Source: Candidatus Coproplasma excrementigallinarum
Lineage (GTDB): Bacteria > Bacillota > Clostridia > Christensenellales > Borkfalkiaceae
Direction of reading: 5' to 3'
Assembly (NCBI GenBank): GCA_018714625.1
Contig: DVNE01000039.1
Location: 1 to 36,614 of the forward strand
Length of the DNA stretch: 36,614 bases
How positions within the stretch are numbered: the first letter of the stretch is position 1; every line of letters begins with the position of its first letter. Shown here piece by piece: positions 17,173 through 26,060 of this stretch. The translations under genes and the position numbers were made by a program. The notes beneath the pieces are model-generated. The model had not been told where the DNA came from. It saw nothing but the letters and a program-made list of their open reading frames with translations, and did not search any database.

Positions 17173-19542
17173 ATGATAAAAATGAGCTTCAACGATGGCT
17201 GGAAGTACGGACACATAGGCGAGGACTGGCGCAAGGAAGTCACCCTCCCGCACGACGCAATGATTTTGGAAAACCGTACGGCGGACAGTGCCAGCGGCAA
17301 AAACGCGGGCTGGTACGAGGGGTATGACTATGTGTACGAAAAGTCTTTCACCGCACCCGAAGAGTGGAAGGGCAAGAAGGTGGTGCTGGAGTTCGAGGGC
17401 GTTTACCGCAATGCAAAAGTATATATCAACGGCAAGGAGGCGGGCGGCTGGGCCTACGGCTACACCGGCTTCTATGTTCAGGCGGACGGGTTTCTGAACT
17501 TCGGCGGGGAGAATACCATAAAGGTAGAGGCGTTCAACGCCGACCAGCCCAACAGTCGTTGGTATTCGGGCGCGGGCATTTACAGACCGGTATGGCTGTA
17601 CGTGCTGCCCGAAGAGCATATAGAGCTCTGCGGCATAAAAATAAAGACGCTTGGCTATAATCCCCCCCGTTTTACGGTAAAGGTGAACACCAACTCGGCG
17701 GGCTCGCTCAAAGTGGAAATTCTCGACGGCGAAACCGTCGTTGCGGAAAAGGAGCAAAAGACGGAGGGCGAGGCTGTTTTTGAGTTCGAGCTTGCAGACG
17801 CAAAACTCTGGAGCACGGACAGCCCCAACCTCTATACCTGCCGCGTTACCTTCGGCGAGGACTTGCGCGAAGAGCGCTTCGGCATACGCCTTCTGGAATG
17901 TGACGCCAAGGGCGGCCTGCGCATAAACGGCAGGCGCGTAATTCTGCGCGGCGCGTGCATACATCACGAAAACGGTATTTTAGGCGCGGTAAACCACCCC
18001 TATGCCGATGCGCGCAAGATAGAGCTTCTGCAAAAATACGGCTACAACGCCATACGCTCGGCGCACAACCCTACCTCCAAGGCCACGCTTGAGGCGTGCG
18101 ACCGCCTGGGCGTGCTGGTTATGGACGAGTATGTGGATATGTGGTATATCCACAAGAACAAGTACGACTTTGCAAGTCAGTTTGCGGGCGAGTGGAAAAG
18201 GGATCTGAAGGCGCTCGTGAATAAGGACTATAACCACCCCTGCGTGGTTTTATATTCGATAGGCAACGAGGTTGCCGAAACGGGTCAGAAGAAGGGCATT
18301 GCCTTTGCCGCAGAGATGACAAAGTACCTCCACACCCTGGACGACCGCCCCGTTACCTGCGGCATAAATATATTCTTCAATCTGTTATATTCGCTCGGCT
18401 TCGGCATTTACAGCGATAAAAAGGCGGATGCGGAGCTCAAGTCTGCAGGCAAGAAAAAGAAGTCTGTCGGCAGCGAGTTCTTCAACGACCTTGCAGGCCT
18501 TCTCGGCGCTACGACAATGAAGATAGGCGCAACCCTGCCGGGCTGCAACGCAAAGACAAAGGACGCCTTTGCCGCCATGGACGTGGCGGGCTATAACTAC
18601 GGCATACTGCGCTATAAGGGCGATATGAAGAAGTACCCCGAAAGGGTAATACTCGGCAGCGAAACCTTCTGTGCCGACGCCCGCAAGTTCTGGCTGACCG
18701 CACAGAAGCACCCCGCACTTATTGGCGACTTTGTGTGGTCTGGCATAGACTATCTCGGCGAGGTAGGCGTCGGCTCGTGGCTGCACGCCGACTATGCCCC
18801 CGAGTTCACAGGAGGCGTAGGCTGGGTTACGGCAGGCAGCGGCAGGCTTGACCTCAACGGCCGTCCGCTTGCAGAGGCGCTCTATACCCGCGTGGCGTTC
18901 GACCTCGATACTATAAAAGTGGGCGTTGTCCGCCCCGATATGGCGTTTGAAAAACATTCGCCCTCGGCCTGGAAGCTTTCGCAGGCGTGGGACAGCTGGA
19001 CTTGGGATAACTGCGAGGGCAAAAAGACGATGGTGGAGGTATACACTACCTGCCCCAGAGCGGCCATATATATAAATGGTAAAAAGGTTGCCGAAAAGAA
19101 GGTGGGCGCAAACGCCCGCGCATATTTCAAGGCGGTATATATGCCCGGCGAGCTTGTTGCCGTCGGACTGGATAAGTCGGGCAAGGAAGTCTGCCGCTCC
19201 GCACTTAAAAGCGGCGGCCCTGAAACGCAGCTCCGCGCACTGCCCGAACATCCCTATGTTGGCAAGGACGAACTTTGCTATATCCGCTTGCAGTACACCG
19301 ATAAAAACGGCGTATGGAAGCCGCTTGCCCGCGGCGAAATTTCCGTCGAGGTCGAGGGCGGCGAACTTATGGCGCTCGGCAGCGCCTGCCCCTACAACGC
19401 ACACGGCTACAACGGCACGGTTACGGATACCTACTTCGGCGAGGCCATGGCCATAGTCAGACCTTCAGGCGAAGGCCCCGTCGTGCTCCGCGCCGAAAGC
19501 AAGTACGGCAGAGCGGAAGCCGTCGTAAATTGCAGGAACTAA
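17173..19542 (+). CDS. Glycoside hydrolase family 2 (beta-galactosidase-like)
   Basis: WYEGYDYVYEKSFTAPEEW sugar-binding domain, YTGFYVQADGFLNFGGENTIKVEAFN, NAIRSAHNPTSKATLEACDRLGVLVMDEYVDMW, YSIGNEVAETG (acid/base Glu), LGSETFC (candidate nucleophile Glu). The in-frame TTG at 17164 is an alternative start. Confidence 0.93.
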   Translation: MIKMSFNDGWKYGHIGEDWRKEVTLPHDAMILENRTADSASGKNAGWYEGYDYVYEKSFTAPEEWKGKKVVLEFEGVYRNAKVYINGKEAGGWAYGYTGFYVQADGFLNFGGENTIKVEAFNADQPNSRWYSGAGIYRPVWLYVLPEEHIELCGIKIKTLGYNPPRFTVKVNTNSAGSLKVEILDGETVVAEKEQKTEGEAVFEFELADAKLWSTDSPNLYTCRVTFGEDLREERFGIRLLECDAKGGLRINGRRVILRGACIHHENGILGAVNHPYADARKIELLQKYGYNAIRSAHNPTSKATLEACDRLGVLVMDEYVDMWYIHKNKYDFASQFAGEWKRDLKALVNKDYNHPCVVLYSIGNEVAETGQKKGIAFAAEMTKYLHTLDDRPVTCGINIFFNLLYSLGFGIYSDKKADAELKSAGKKKKSVGSEFFNDLAGLLGATTMKIGATLPGCNAKTKDAFAAMDVAGYNYGILRYKGDMKKYPERVILGSETFCADARKFWLTAQKHPALIGDFVWSGIDYLGEVGVGSWLHADYAPEFTGGVGWVTAGSGRLDLNGRPLAEALYTRVAFDLDTIKVGVVRPDMAFEKHSPSAWKLSQAWDSWTWDNCEGKKTMVEVYTTCPRAAIYINGKKVAEKKVGANARAYFKAVYMPGELVAVGLDKSGKEVCRSALKSGGPETQLRALPEHPYVGKDELCYIRLQYTDKNGVWKPLARGEISVEVEGGELMALGSACPYNAHGYNGTVTDTYFGEAMAIVRPSGEGPVVLRAESKYGRAEAVVNCRN

Positions 19543-19664
19543 AAAAACGCGCGGCAATATGCCGCAAATAATCAAAAAAAATGGCGGTTTGCCGCACGGT
19601 AAATTAAAACGTGCGGCAATATGCCTCAAATATATGCTGCGGCGAAATGCCGCAAGGAAGTAAA

Positions 19665-20795
19665 ATGGAAGAACAAACATCTGCCGAAGAAAGTCTGCTT
19701 TCGCCCAAGCCGCTCTCGCAAAACGCCTTTAAGGCATTCTGGCAAAAAATATGGCGTTGGTGGCAGGGCGTGTGGTACGGCTTTTCTGAAAGGCGCCCCA
19801 AGATTGCCGCATGGCTCTATAAAATTGCACTCTTTTTTGTATTCAGCGTAAGCGTTACGCTGTTGCAATATATAGGCTTTGTCACCCTGCCCTATCTCTT
19901 CGGGCAGGAGCTTGCAGGTACGGAATTTATGTGGCCGCATTTAAAGCTCACCACGATAGACGGCAACGATATATATTGGAATATCCTCGGCTACAATGTC
20001 AGCTACAACGCGGCAGGCGAGGTGGTGATAGGCGGCGGACTGGGCTATTTTATCGCCTACGAACTCACCGTGTTTATTGCGCAGTGCATAAACTTTCCTC
20101 TGCAAAGGAATATCACCTTCCGCTCCCACGGAAATGTGTGGTGGCAGGCAATGTGGTACTTTTTCGGCTGGATACTCGTTTCGCTCTTCAGCAACGCCAT
20201 AAACGGACTGTGGATACCCTTTGCCGAGCTGTATGTTTCGGGTGCGGTATATAATATTCTGGTAACGGTAGTCACGGGCGGCGTGTCGATGGTGATATAT
20301 TTCTTTATCTTCCTCGTCATATTCCCCGACGCCGACAAGACCGAACGCTCTAAAAAGGCTGCGCTCAGTGCTGCCGAACGCAGAGCGGCACAGGCTCAGG
20401 GTAGCGCGGCGGCATCCAAGGCGCAGGCTGCGCTTGAAAGGGCGCGCGCAGAGTATAATATTGCGCTAGAAAACAAAAAGTTCTTCCACGCTGAAAAGGA
20501 CATATCCTCCGCCGTATCGCTCGCCGAGGCAAAGATAAACGGCTACAACGGAATGCTCAAAAAGCTTACAAAAACAAGGTCTGCGCTTGCTGACGCGGAG
20601 AATGCAGGCAATGCCGAAAAGACTGCGGCTCTTAATAAAGAGGTTGCTGAGCTTGAGGCCGCCGTTGGCAAGGCGAGGGCGCAGGCGCTCGAGGCCGCCC
20701 GCCGCAGAGAGGAGATACTTCCTCCCAATCAGGCAATACTTGAAGAGATAAAGGCGGCCCGTGCCGCCCGTAAGGCTGCAAAAAATAAGGCGTAA
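19665..20795 (+). CDS. GtrA-like polytopic membrane protein with Ala/Lys/Glu-rich coiled-coil C-terminus
   Basis: Four or more TM segments with INFPLQRNITFRSHGN resembling the GtrA N-x(3)-R-x(2)-FR motif; C-terminal ~140 aa predicted helical. Start ATG 19665 after aaggaag. Confidence 0.6.
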   Translation: MEEQTSAEESLLSPKPLSQNAFKAFWQKIWRWWQGVWYGFSERRPKIAAWLYKIALFFVFSVSVTLLQYIGFVTLPYLFGQELAGTEFMWPHLKLTTIDGNDIYWNILGYNVSYNAAGEVVIGGGLGYFIAYELTVFIAQCINFPLQRNITFRSHGNVWWQAMWYFFGWILVSLFSNAINGLWIPFAELYVSGAVYNILVTVVTGGVSMVIYFFIFLVIFPDADKTERSKKAALSAAERRAAQAQGSAAASKAQAALERARAEYNIALENKKFFHAEKDISSAVSLAEAKINGYNGMLKKLTKTRSALADAENAGNAEKTAALNKEVAELEAAVGKARAQALEAARRREEILPPNQAILEEIKAARAARKAAKNKA

Positions 20796-20970
20796 AGGGC
20801 TTCCCCTGAATACGGCCGCCAGAGTATGTACATTCTCGATAAATATGGTCTCCATAAATACGGCCGCCCTGATTAGGGCCGCCAGAGTACGGCCGCAGAA
20901 ATTCGGCCGCAAAAATTTTTTATATCCCAAATCTTTAAATAAAAGTTTGAAATAAAGAAGGTGTTTTTGC

Positions 20971-22431
20971 ATGAATAATTTAAGTGCTGTCATAGATAAA
21001 CTCACCTCATATGCGCGCAAAAACCTCGGCCTTGCGCAGGAGGACGAAATCTGCGTCCGCAACTCGCTGCTCGATATTCTCGGTTCTCCCGCATATACCT
21101 ATACTGGTGAGGAGTGCAGCGACGTTTCCCCCGACGCCCTGCTCGGAGAGCTGTTCGCCGTATGCGAGAGAGAGGGCATCTTCACCGCGTATGAGCGCGA
21201 AGAGTACGCCGACAAGGTGATGGGCGCGCTTTCGCTCCGTCCCTCGGCCGTGCGAAAAGAGTTCGCACAGAGGCTTTCAGAAAATTCAAAGTCTGCAACC
21301 GACTGGTTCTATTCGTACTGCGTAAAGTGCGACTATGTGAAAAAGAGCAAACTCGATAAAAATCCCCGCTTTGATGAAAACGGGCTTGTAATAACTATAA
21401 ACATGGCCAAGCCGGAGTTCCGCGACCCCAAAAAGGCGGCAAGCGGCAACTCTGTGGCGGGCGGCTATCCCAAGTGCGCCATCTGCCGCGAAAACGAGGG
21501 CTGCCCCGTGCGCAACAAGCGTACGCTGCGCACCGTCGATTTGCTGCTTGACGGCGAAAAGTGGTTCTGGCAGTACTCGCCCTACGGCTACTTCTACCAG
21601 CACGGCATTGCCGTCAACTGCGAACACACCCCGATGCACGTCGATAAAAGCACCTTTTTAAAGCTGTGCGACTTTGTGGATATTTTCCCGCACTACTTCA
21701 TAGGCTGCAACGCACCCCTTCCCCGAATAGGCGGCAGCGTGCTCGCTCACGACCATTTCCAGGGCGGCGGCGAAATTTTGCCCATGCACAGAGCCAAGGC
21801 GTATAAAACGCTCGGCCGCAAGGGTTTTGACGGCACTGTTGAAGTGCTCGACTGGCCCGGCACGGTCATAAGGGTGGTAAGCGCTGACCGCGCCGCTCTT
21901 GCAGACGTATGCGAAGAGGTGCGCGCAAAGTGGGTTAAATACAGAGACGACGCCCTCGGCATCATACCCGAGGACGAGCATGGCATACATAACGCCGTAA
22001 GCCCCACCGTTGTAAAGACGGAGCGCGGCTACGAAATGAGCCTTATTCTGCGCAGCAACGTCACAAGCGAAAAGTATCCCGACGGCGTATTCCACGCCCA
22101 TCCCGAATTCCACTCCATAAAAAAGGAGTCCATAGGCCTTATCGAGGCGCAGGGACTGTTCATTCTGCCCGGCAGACTGCACGACCAGCTAAAGCAGATG
22201 GAGGGACTTTTGGAGAACGGAGGGGCGCTTCAGGGCGAGCTTGAACAGTTTGCCTTTGTGTTCGGGGAGATGAAGGCGCTCTACAATAAAGATAAGGCTG
22301 CGGGTGCAGGCGCCGCCGTCCGCCGCGAACTCGGTTCGGTATGTTCGCGCATACTCGAAAACACCGCCGTATTCAAGGATAAGGCGGTTACGGTAAAATT
22401 TGCAGAGGAGTTAGGGTTTAAGGTACTATGA
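20971..22431 (+). CDS. galT: UDP-glucose--hexose-1-phosphate uridylyltransferase (type 2 GalT)
   Basis: PKCAICRENEGCPVRNKRTLRTVDLLLDGEKWFWQYSPYGYFYQHGIAVNCEHTPMHVD; RIGGSVLAHDHFQGGGEILPM; VFHAHPEFHSIKKESIGLIEAQGLFILPGRL. Confidence 0.95.
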   Translation: MNNLSAVIDKLTSYARKNLGLAQEDEICVRNSLLDILGSPAYTYTGEECSDVSPDALLGELFAVCEREGIFTAYEREEYADKVMGALSLRPSAVRKEFAQRLSENSKSATDWFYSYCVKCDYVKKSKLDKNPRFDENGLVITINMAKPEFRDPKKAASGNSVAGGYPKCAICRENEGCPVRNKRTLRTVDLLLDGEKWFWQYSPYGYFYQHGIAVNCEHTPMHVDKSTFLKLCDFVDIFPHYFIGCNAPLPRIGGSVLAHDHFQGGGEILPMHRAKAYKTLGRKGFDGTVEVLDWPGTVIRVVSADRAALADVCEEVRAKWVKYRDDALGIIPEDEHGIHNAVSPTVVKTERGYEMSLILRSNVTSEKYPDGVFHAHPEFHSIKKESIGLIEAQGLFILPGRLHDQLKQMEGLLENGGALQGELEQFAFVFGEMKALYNKDKAAGAGAAVRRELGSVCSRILENTAVFKDKAVTVKFAEELGFKVL

Positions 22432-23552
22432 CAGAAGAAAGGGAATATGAATACAAGGTTTCGGCATCGGGACGCGTCAATATCATAGGCGAGCACATAG
22501 ATTACTGCGGCGGCAAAGTTCTGCCTGCGGCGCTCACCTTAAAAAATACGGTATATATCCGCCCCAACGGCACGGATAAAATAAATTTGAGCTGGACGAC
22601 CCTTCCCGATAAGGTCACGCTGGACATCTCCTCGCTTGCCGATTACAAGGGGCTCAAGTACGGCAACTACCAGGCGGGCAGCGTCTATCTCTGGCAAAAA
22701 GCTGGGCACAAAATTGTAGGCTGCGACATGGTTCAGGATTGCAAAGTGCCCTTCGGCAGCGGTCTTTCGTCCTCGGCCGCGATAGAGGTCTCCACGATTG
22801 CCGCGCTCGCAACCGTTGCGGGCGAAAAGTTCGATAATGTAGAGGTCGCCCTCACCGCCCAGGCGGCTGAAAGGGAGTATGCGGGCGTCAACTGCGGTAT
22901 AATGGACCAGTACGCCTCGGCGTGCGGCAAAAAGGGCATGGCAATGCTTCTGGACTGCAACACGCTCGACTGCTCATATATCCCTTTGGAGCTTGGCGAC
23001 TACGCCCTCGTCATAACCGACTGCAAAAAGCCGCACAGCCTTGTGGAGAGCAAGTATAACGAGCGCAGGGCGGAGACGGAGAAGGCGTTTGCCATTCTCA
23101 GAGAGGTGCTTCCCGTATCCTGCCTTGCAGACGTCACGCCCGAACAGTTTGTTAAGTTTTCTCACCTGCTGCCGGGGGTGCTCAAACAGCGCACCGAGCA
23201 CGTGGTGTATGAAGCGTACAGAGTAAAGCTTGCGGCGGATGCGCTGCGCAGCGGCGATATTTTAACGCTCGGCAAGCTGCTCAACCAGTCGCACGCCTCG
23301 CTTAAAAACCTCTATGAGACTACGGGTTTCGAGCCCGACGTGCTTGTCGAGACGGCTCAGAGACATCCTGCCTGCATAGGCGCGCGTCTGACGGGCGGCG
23401 GCTTCGGCGGCTGCGCAATTTCGCTCGTGCAAAAGGACGGCGTGGCCGACTTTGAAAAGTATCTTTTAAAGGTCTACGGCGAGAGGACGGGCTTCAACGC
23501 CGTCTGCTACAACGCGGGCATATCCGACGGCATCACTGTGGAAAAAATCTAA
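22428..23552 (+). CDS. galK: Galactokinase
   Basis: ASGRVNIIGEHIDYCGGKVLPAAL signature; CKVPFGSGLSSSAAIEVS (GHMP ATP motif); GARLTGGGFGGCAISLV. Start overlaps galT by 4 nt (ATGA). Confidence 0.96.
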   Translation: MTEEREYEYKVSASGRVNIIGEHIDYCGGKVLPAALTLKNTVYIRPNGTDKINLSWTTLPDKVTLDISSLADYKGLKYGNYQAGSVYLWQKAGHKIVGCDMVQDCKVPFGSGLSSSAAIEVSTIAALATVAGEKFDNVEVALTAQAAEREYAGVNCGIMDQYASACGKKGMAMLLDCNTLDCSYIPLELGDYALVITDCKKPHSLVESKYNERRAETEKAFAILREVLPVSCLADVTPEQFVKFSHLLPGVLKQRTEHVVYEAYRVKLAADALRSGDILTLGKLLNQSHASLKNLYETTGFEPDVLVETAQRHPACIGARLTGGGFGGCAISLVQKDGVADFEKYLLKVYGERTGFNAVCYNAGISDGITVEKI

Positions 23553-23574
23553 TAATTATATCGGATAAAAAATT

Positions 23575-24597
23575 ATGAAAAAAATATCTTTCGGAAAATT
23601 CAACGGGCGCGAAGCCTATATCTATCAGCTCGAAACGGAATATTTCAAGGCTGGCATAGCCGACCTCGGCGCATCGCTGCAGTATGTAAAGGTAAAGTGC
23701 GGCAATAAATGGACGGACATCTGCCCCGGCTTTGACAACGCGCAGAAGTATATAGACAGCAGCTCTTACCTCGGCGCAACGGTAGGCAGGGTGGCAAACC
23801 GCATAAAGGGCGGTTCGTTCGTGCTGGAGGGCAAGCGCTATACTCTCCCCCAGAACGACGGCACAAACTGCCACCACGGCGGGCCTTTGGGGTACGATAA
23901 AAAGTTCTTTATAGCTAATCCGTGCGGCAATATGCTTGAATTAACGCTGTTCAGTCCCGATGGCGATATGGGTTTCCCGGGCGACCTCAGCCTCAAAGTG
24001 CAGTACATTGCCGATGGTCATTCGCTCATTATAAACTACTTTGCAATGAGCGATAAAACCACGCTCTGGGCGCCCACCTGCCACACCTATTTCAACCTCG
24101 AGGGCGTGCGCGGCGACGCCTCGCTCAAGGGCAATATGCTCAGAATTTACTCTAAAAGCTATACGCCGATAGGCGAGGGGATGGTACCCACGGGCGAAAT
24201 TGCCTCGGTTGTCGGCACGCCGTTCGATTTCAGCGACAAGTTCAGGGGTATAACCGAAAGAATAGGCGAAAATAACGCCCAGCTCGCGCTTGCGGGCGGG
24301 TACGACCATAACTACGTGCTGGAAGGCGAGCACGCAGCCAGCGCCTACGGCAGGGACAGCGGCATAGCGCTCGATATATATACCGATATGCCCGGCCTGC
24401 AGTTATACAGCGGAAATTTCCTCGGCGGGAATGCGGCCTGCGGCGTATTGCAGCCCCGTTCGGCATTCGCGCTCGAGGCACAGTTCTTCCCCAATTCGGC
24501 CAACATTCCGTCATTCCCTCAGCCCGTACTGCATGCCGGCGAGCATAAGCAGTACTATATCCGCTACGAGTTCGGCTGCAAGGAGCAGGAAAAGTAA
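23575..24597 (+). CDS. galM: Aldose 1-epimerase (mutarotase)
   Basis: YLGATVGRVANRIKGGSFVLEGKRYTLPQNDGTNCHHGG; APTCHTYFNLEG; GYDHNYVLEG; FALEAQFFPNSANIPSFPQPVLHAGEHKQYYIRYEF. Confidence 0.95.
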   Translation: MKKISFGKFNGREAYIYQLETEYFKAGIADLGASLQYVKVKCGNKWTDICPGFDNAQKYIDSSSYLGATVGRVANRIKGGSFVLEGKRYTLPQNDGTNCHHGGPLGYDKKFFIANPCGNMLELTLFSPDGDMGFPGDLSLKVQYIADGHSLIINYFAMSDKTTLWAPTCHTYFNLEGVRGDASLKGNMLRIYSKSYTPIGEGMVPTGEIASVVGTPFDFSDKFRGITERIGENNAQLALAGGYDHNYVLEGEHAASAYGRDSGIALDIYTDMPGLQLYSGNFLGGNAACGVLQPRSAFALEAQFFPNSANIPSFPQPVLHAGEHKQYYIRYEFGCKEQEK

Positions 24598-24746
24598 AGT
24601 TTTTTAGGCCGCATATGCGCCTGCAAATGCTGTTCAATCGCTGATATGTGCGGCTGAATACAGTTTTAGGGCGGGCATTGCCTGCACGGCTTCTAAGCAA
24701 TCTGACGCGGCTTAATTGCGATTTTGAGCGGCTGACAAAAAAATTA

Positions 24747-24781
24747 CACCGCCGCAGGGCTGCGGCGGTGCGGTATTTTTT
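24747..24781 (+). terminator. Intrinsic terminator after gal genes, abutting the next start codon
   Basis: caccgccgca (gggc) tgcggcggtg 10-bp perfect stem followed by cggtatttttt; the next ATG is at 24782. Confidence 0.75.
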
Positions 24782-25792
24782 ATGAATATTCTTGTAACGG
24801 GCGGGGCGGGCTTTATAGGCAGCAATTTTGTAAATTATATGCTCGCCGAATACCCCGAACACCGCATAATATGCTTTGATAAACTCACATATGCGGGCAA
24901 TCTTTCCAACCTTGCGGCGGCGTTTTCAAATCCGCGTTTTTGCTTTGTAAAGGGCGATATCTGCGATACCGTGGCGGTAGAGGAGGTGTTTAAGCGTTAC
25001 TCTCCGCAAATTGTGGTCAATTTTGCCGCCGAAAGTCACGTGGATAACTCCATAAAGAGCCCTGAAGTCTGCATTAAAACAAACGTATGCGGCACACAGA
25101 CGCTGCTGGATGCCTGCGTAAGGCATGGCGTGCGCTTCCATCAGATTTCCACAGACGAGGTGTACGGTGACGCCGCTGACGGGAAATTTGCGCCTTTTTG
25201 CGAGGACGCACCCTTAAGGCCGTCCAGTCCATACTCGGCATCCAAGGCGGCGGCAGACCTGTTGGTCGGGGCATATTGCCGCACCTACGGGCTTTTTGCC
25301 ACAATTACGCGCTGTTCTAACAACTACGGCCCGTACCAGTTTCCTGAAAAATTCATACCGCGCGCCATAACCTGCGCGTTAGCCGACAGCCCCGTGCCGG
25401 TCTACGGCAGCGGTCAGAATGTGCGCGACTGGCTGGCGGTGGAGGATAACTGCAGGGCAATCTGCCTTGTGCTCTGGCGGGGAGAACGCGGCGGTATATA
25501 CAATGTGGGCGGAGGTTGCAGTCTTGCAAATACCGAGCTTGCAAAAAAGATACTCACCCTTCTCGGCAAGCCTCTCTCTCTTGTCAGTTTCGTGCAGGAC
25601 AGACCGGGGCACGACGTGCGCTATTCCATAAATTCTTCAAAACTGCGTGCGCTTGGCTGGCAGCCTCGCGTGCCGTTTGAGGAGGGCATTGCCCGTACTG
25701 TTGCCTGGTACAAAGATAATGCCGCGTGGCTTGGTCTGATTTCAAGCGGAAAGTACCGCAAGCTTTCGCCTGAAGATTTTACCCGCGGCTGA
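24782..25792 (+). CDS. rmlB: dTDP-glucose 4,6-dehydratase-like (RmlB family)
   Basis: MNILVTGGAGFIGSNFVNYMLAEYPEHRIICFDKLTYAGNL, HQISTDEVYGD (Asp-Glu dehydratase pair), SPYSASKAAADLLV, TRCSNNYGPYQFPEKFIP, YGSGQNVRDWL, DRPGHDVRYSINSSKLRALGW. Confidence 0.9.
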   Translation: MNILVTGGAGFIGSNFVNYMLAEYPEHRIICFDKLTYAGNLSNLAAAFSNPRFCFVKGDICDTVAVEEVFKRYSPQIVVNFAAESHVDNSIKSPEVCIKTNVCGTQTLLDACVRHGVRFHQISTDEVYGDAADGKFAPFCEDAPLRPSSPYSASKAAADLLVGAYCRTYGLFATITRCSNNYGPYQFPEKFIPRAITCALADSPVPVYGSGQNVRDWLAVEDNCRAICLVLWRGERGGIYNVGGGCSLANTELAKKILTLLGKPLSLVSFVQDRPGHDVRYSINSSKLRALGWQPRVPFEEGIARTVAWYKDNAAWLGLISSGKYRKLSPEDFTRG

Positions 25793-25881
25793 GCGTTGTA
25801 AAAACGTCGCCTCAGGGGTATCTATTAACTTTGTATATAGTACGAAGTGCTTTTTTTTATCGTCAATTTGTATGGTAACAG

Positions 25882-25907
25882 GCCGCGCTTAAAGCGCGGC
25901 TATTTTT
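25882..25907 (+). terminator. Intrinsic terminator of rmlB-like gene
   Basis: gccgcgctt-a-aagcgcggc followed by tatttttt. Confidence 0.75.
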
Positions 25908-25992
25908 TATTTAATTGATATTTTTAAGCGTGCGCGATTTATACGCGCGCGTGCGCGCACATTTTTAAATTTGTCGTTTTTTAAATTTTGTC

Positions 25993-26022
25993 TTGACGGC
26001 TGAGCGCGGTATATATTATAAT
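25993..26022 (+). promoter_or_regulatory. Promoter of SDR gene
   Basis: TTGACG - 18 bp - TATAAT. Confidence 0.65.
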
Positions 26023-26060
26023 GAATGTGCGACATTGTTTTTCGGAGTAAACTTTCAGAA

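Noticed and set aside
18385-19404. 339-aa minus-strand ORF opposite GH2
   Set aside because: Antisense shadow; GH2 catalytic motifs on the + strand are intact.
24782-25792. Calling the gene next to galM a UDP-glucose 4-epimerase (galE)
   Set aside because: TDEVYG and LTYAGNL motifs fit RmlB-type dTDP-glucose 4,6-dehydratase rather than GalE.
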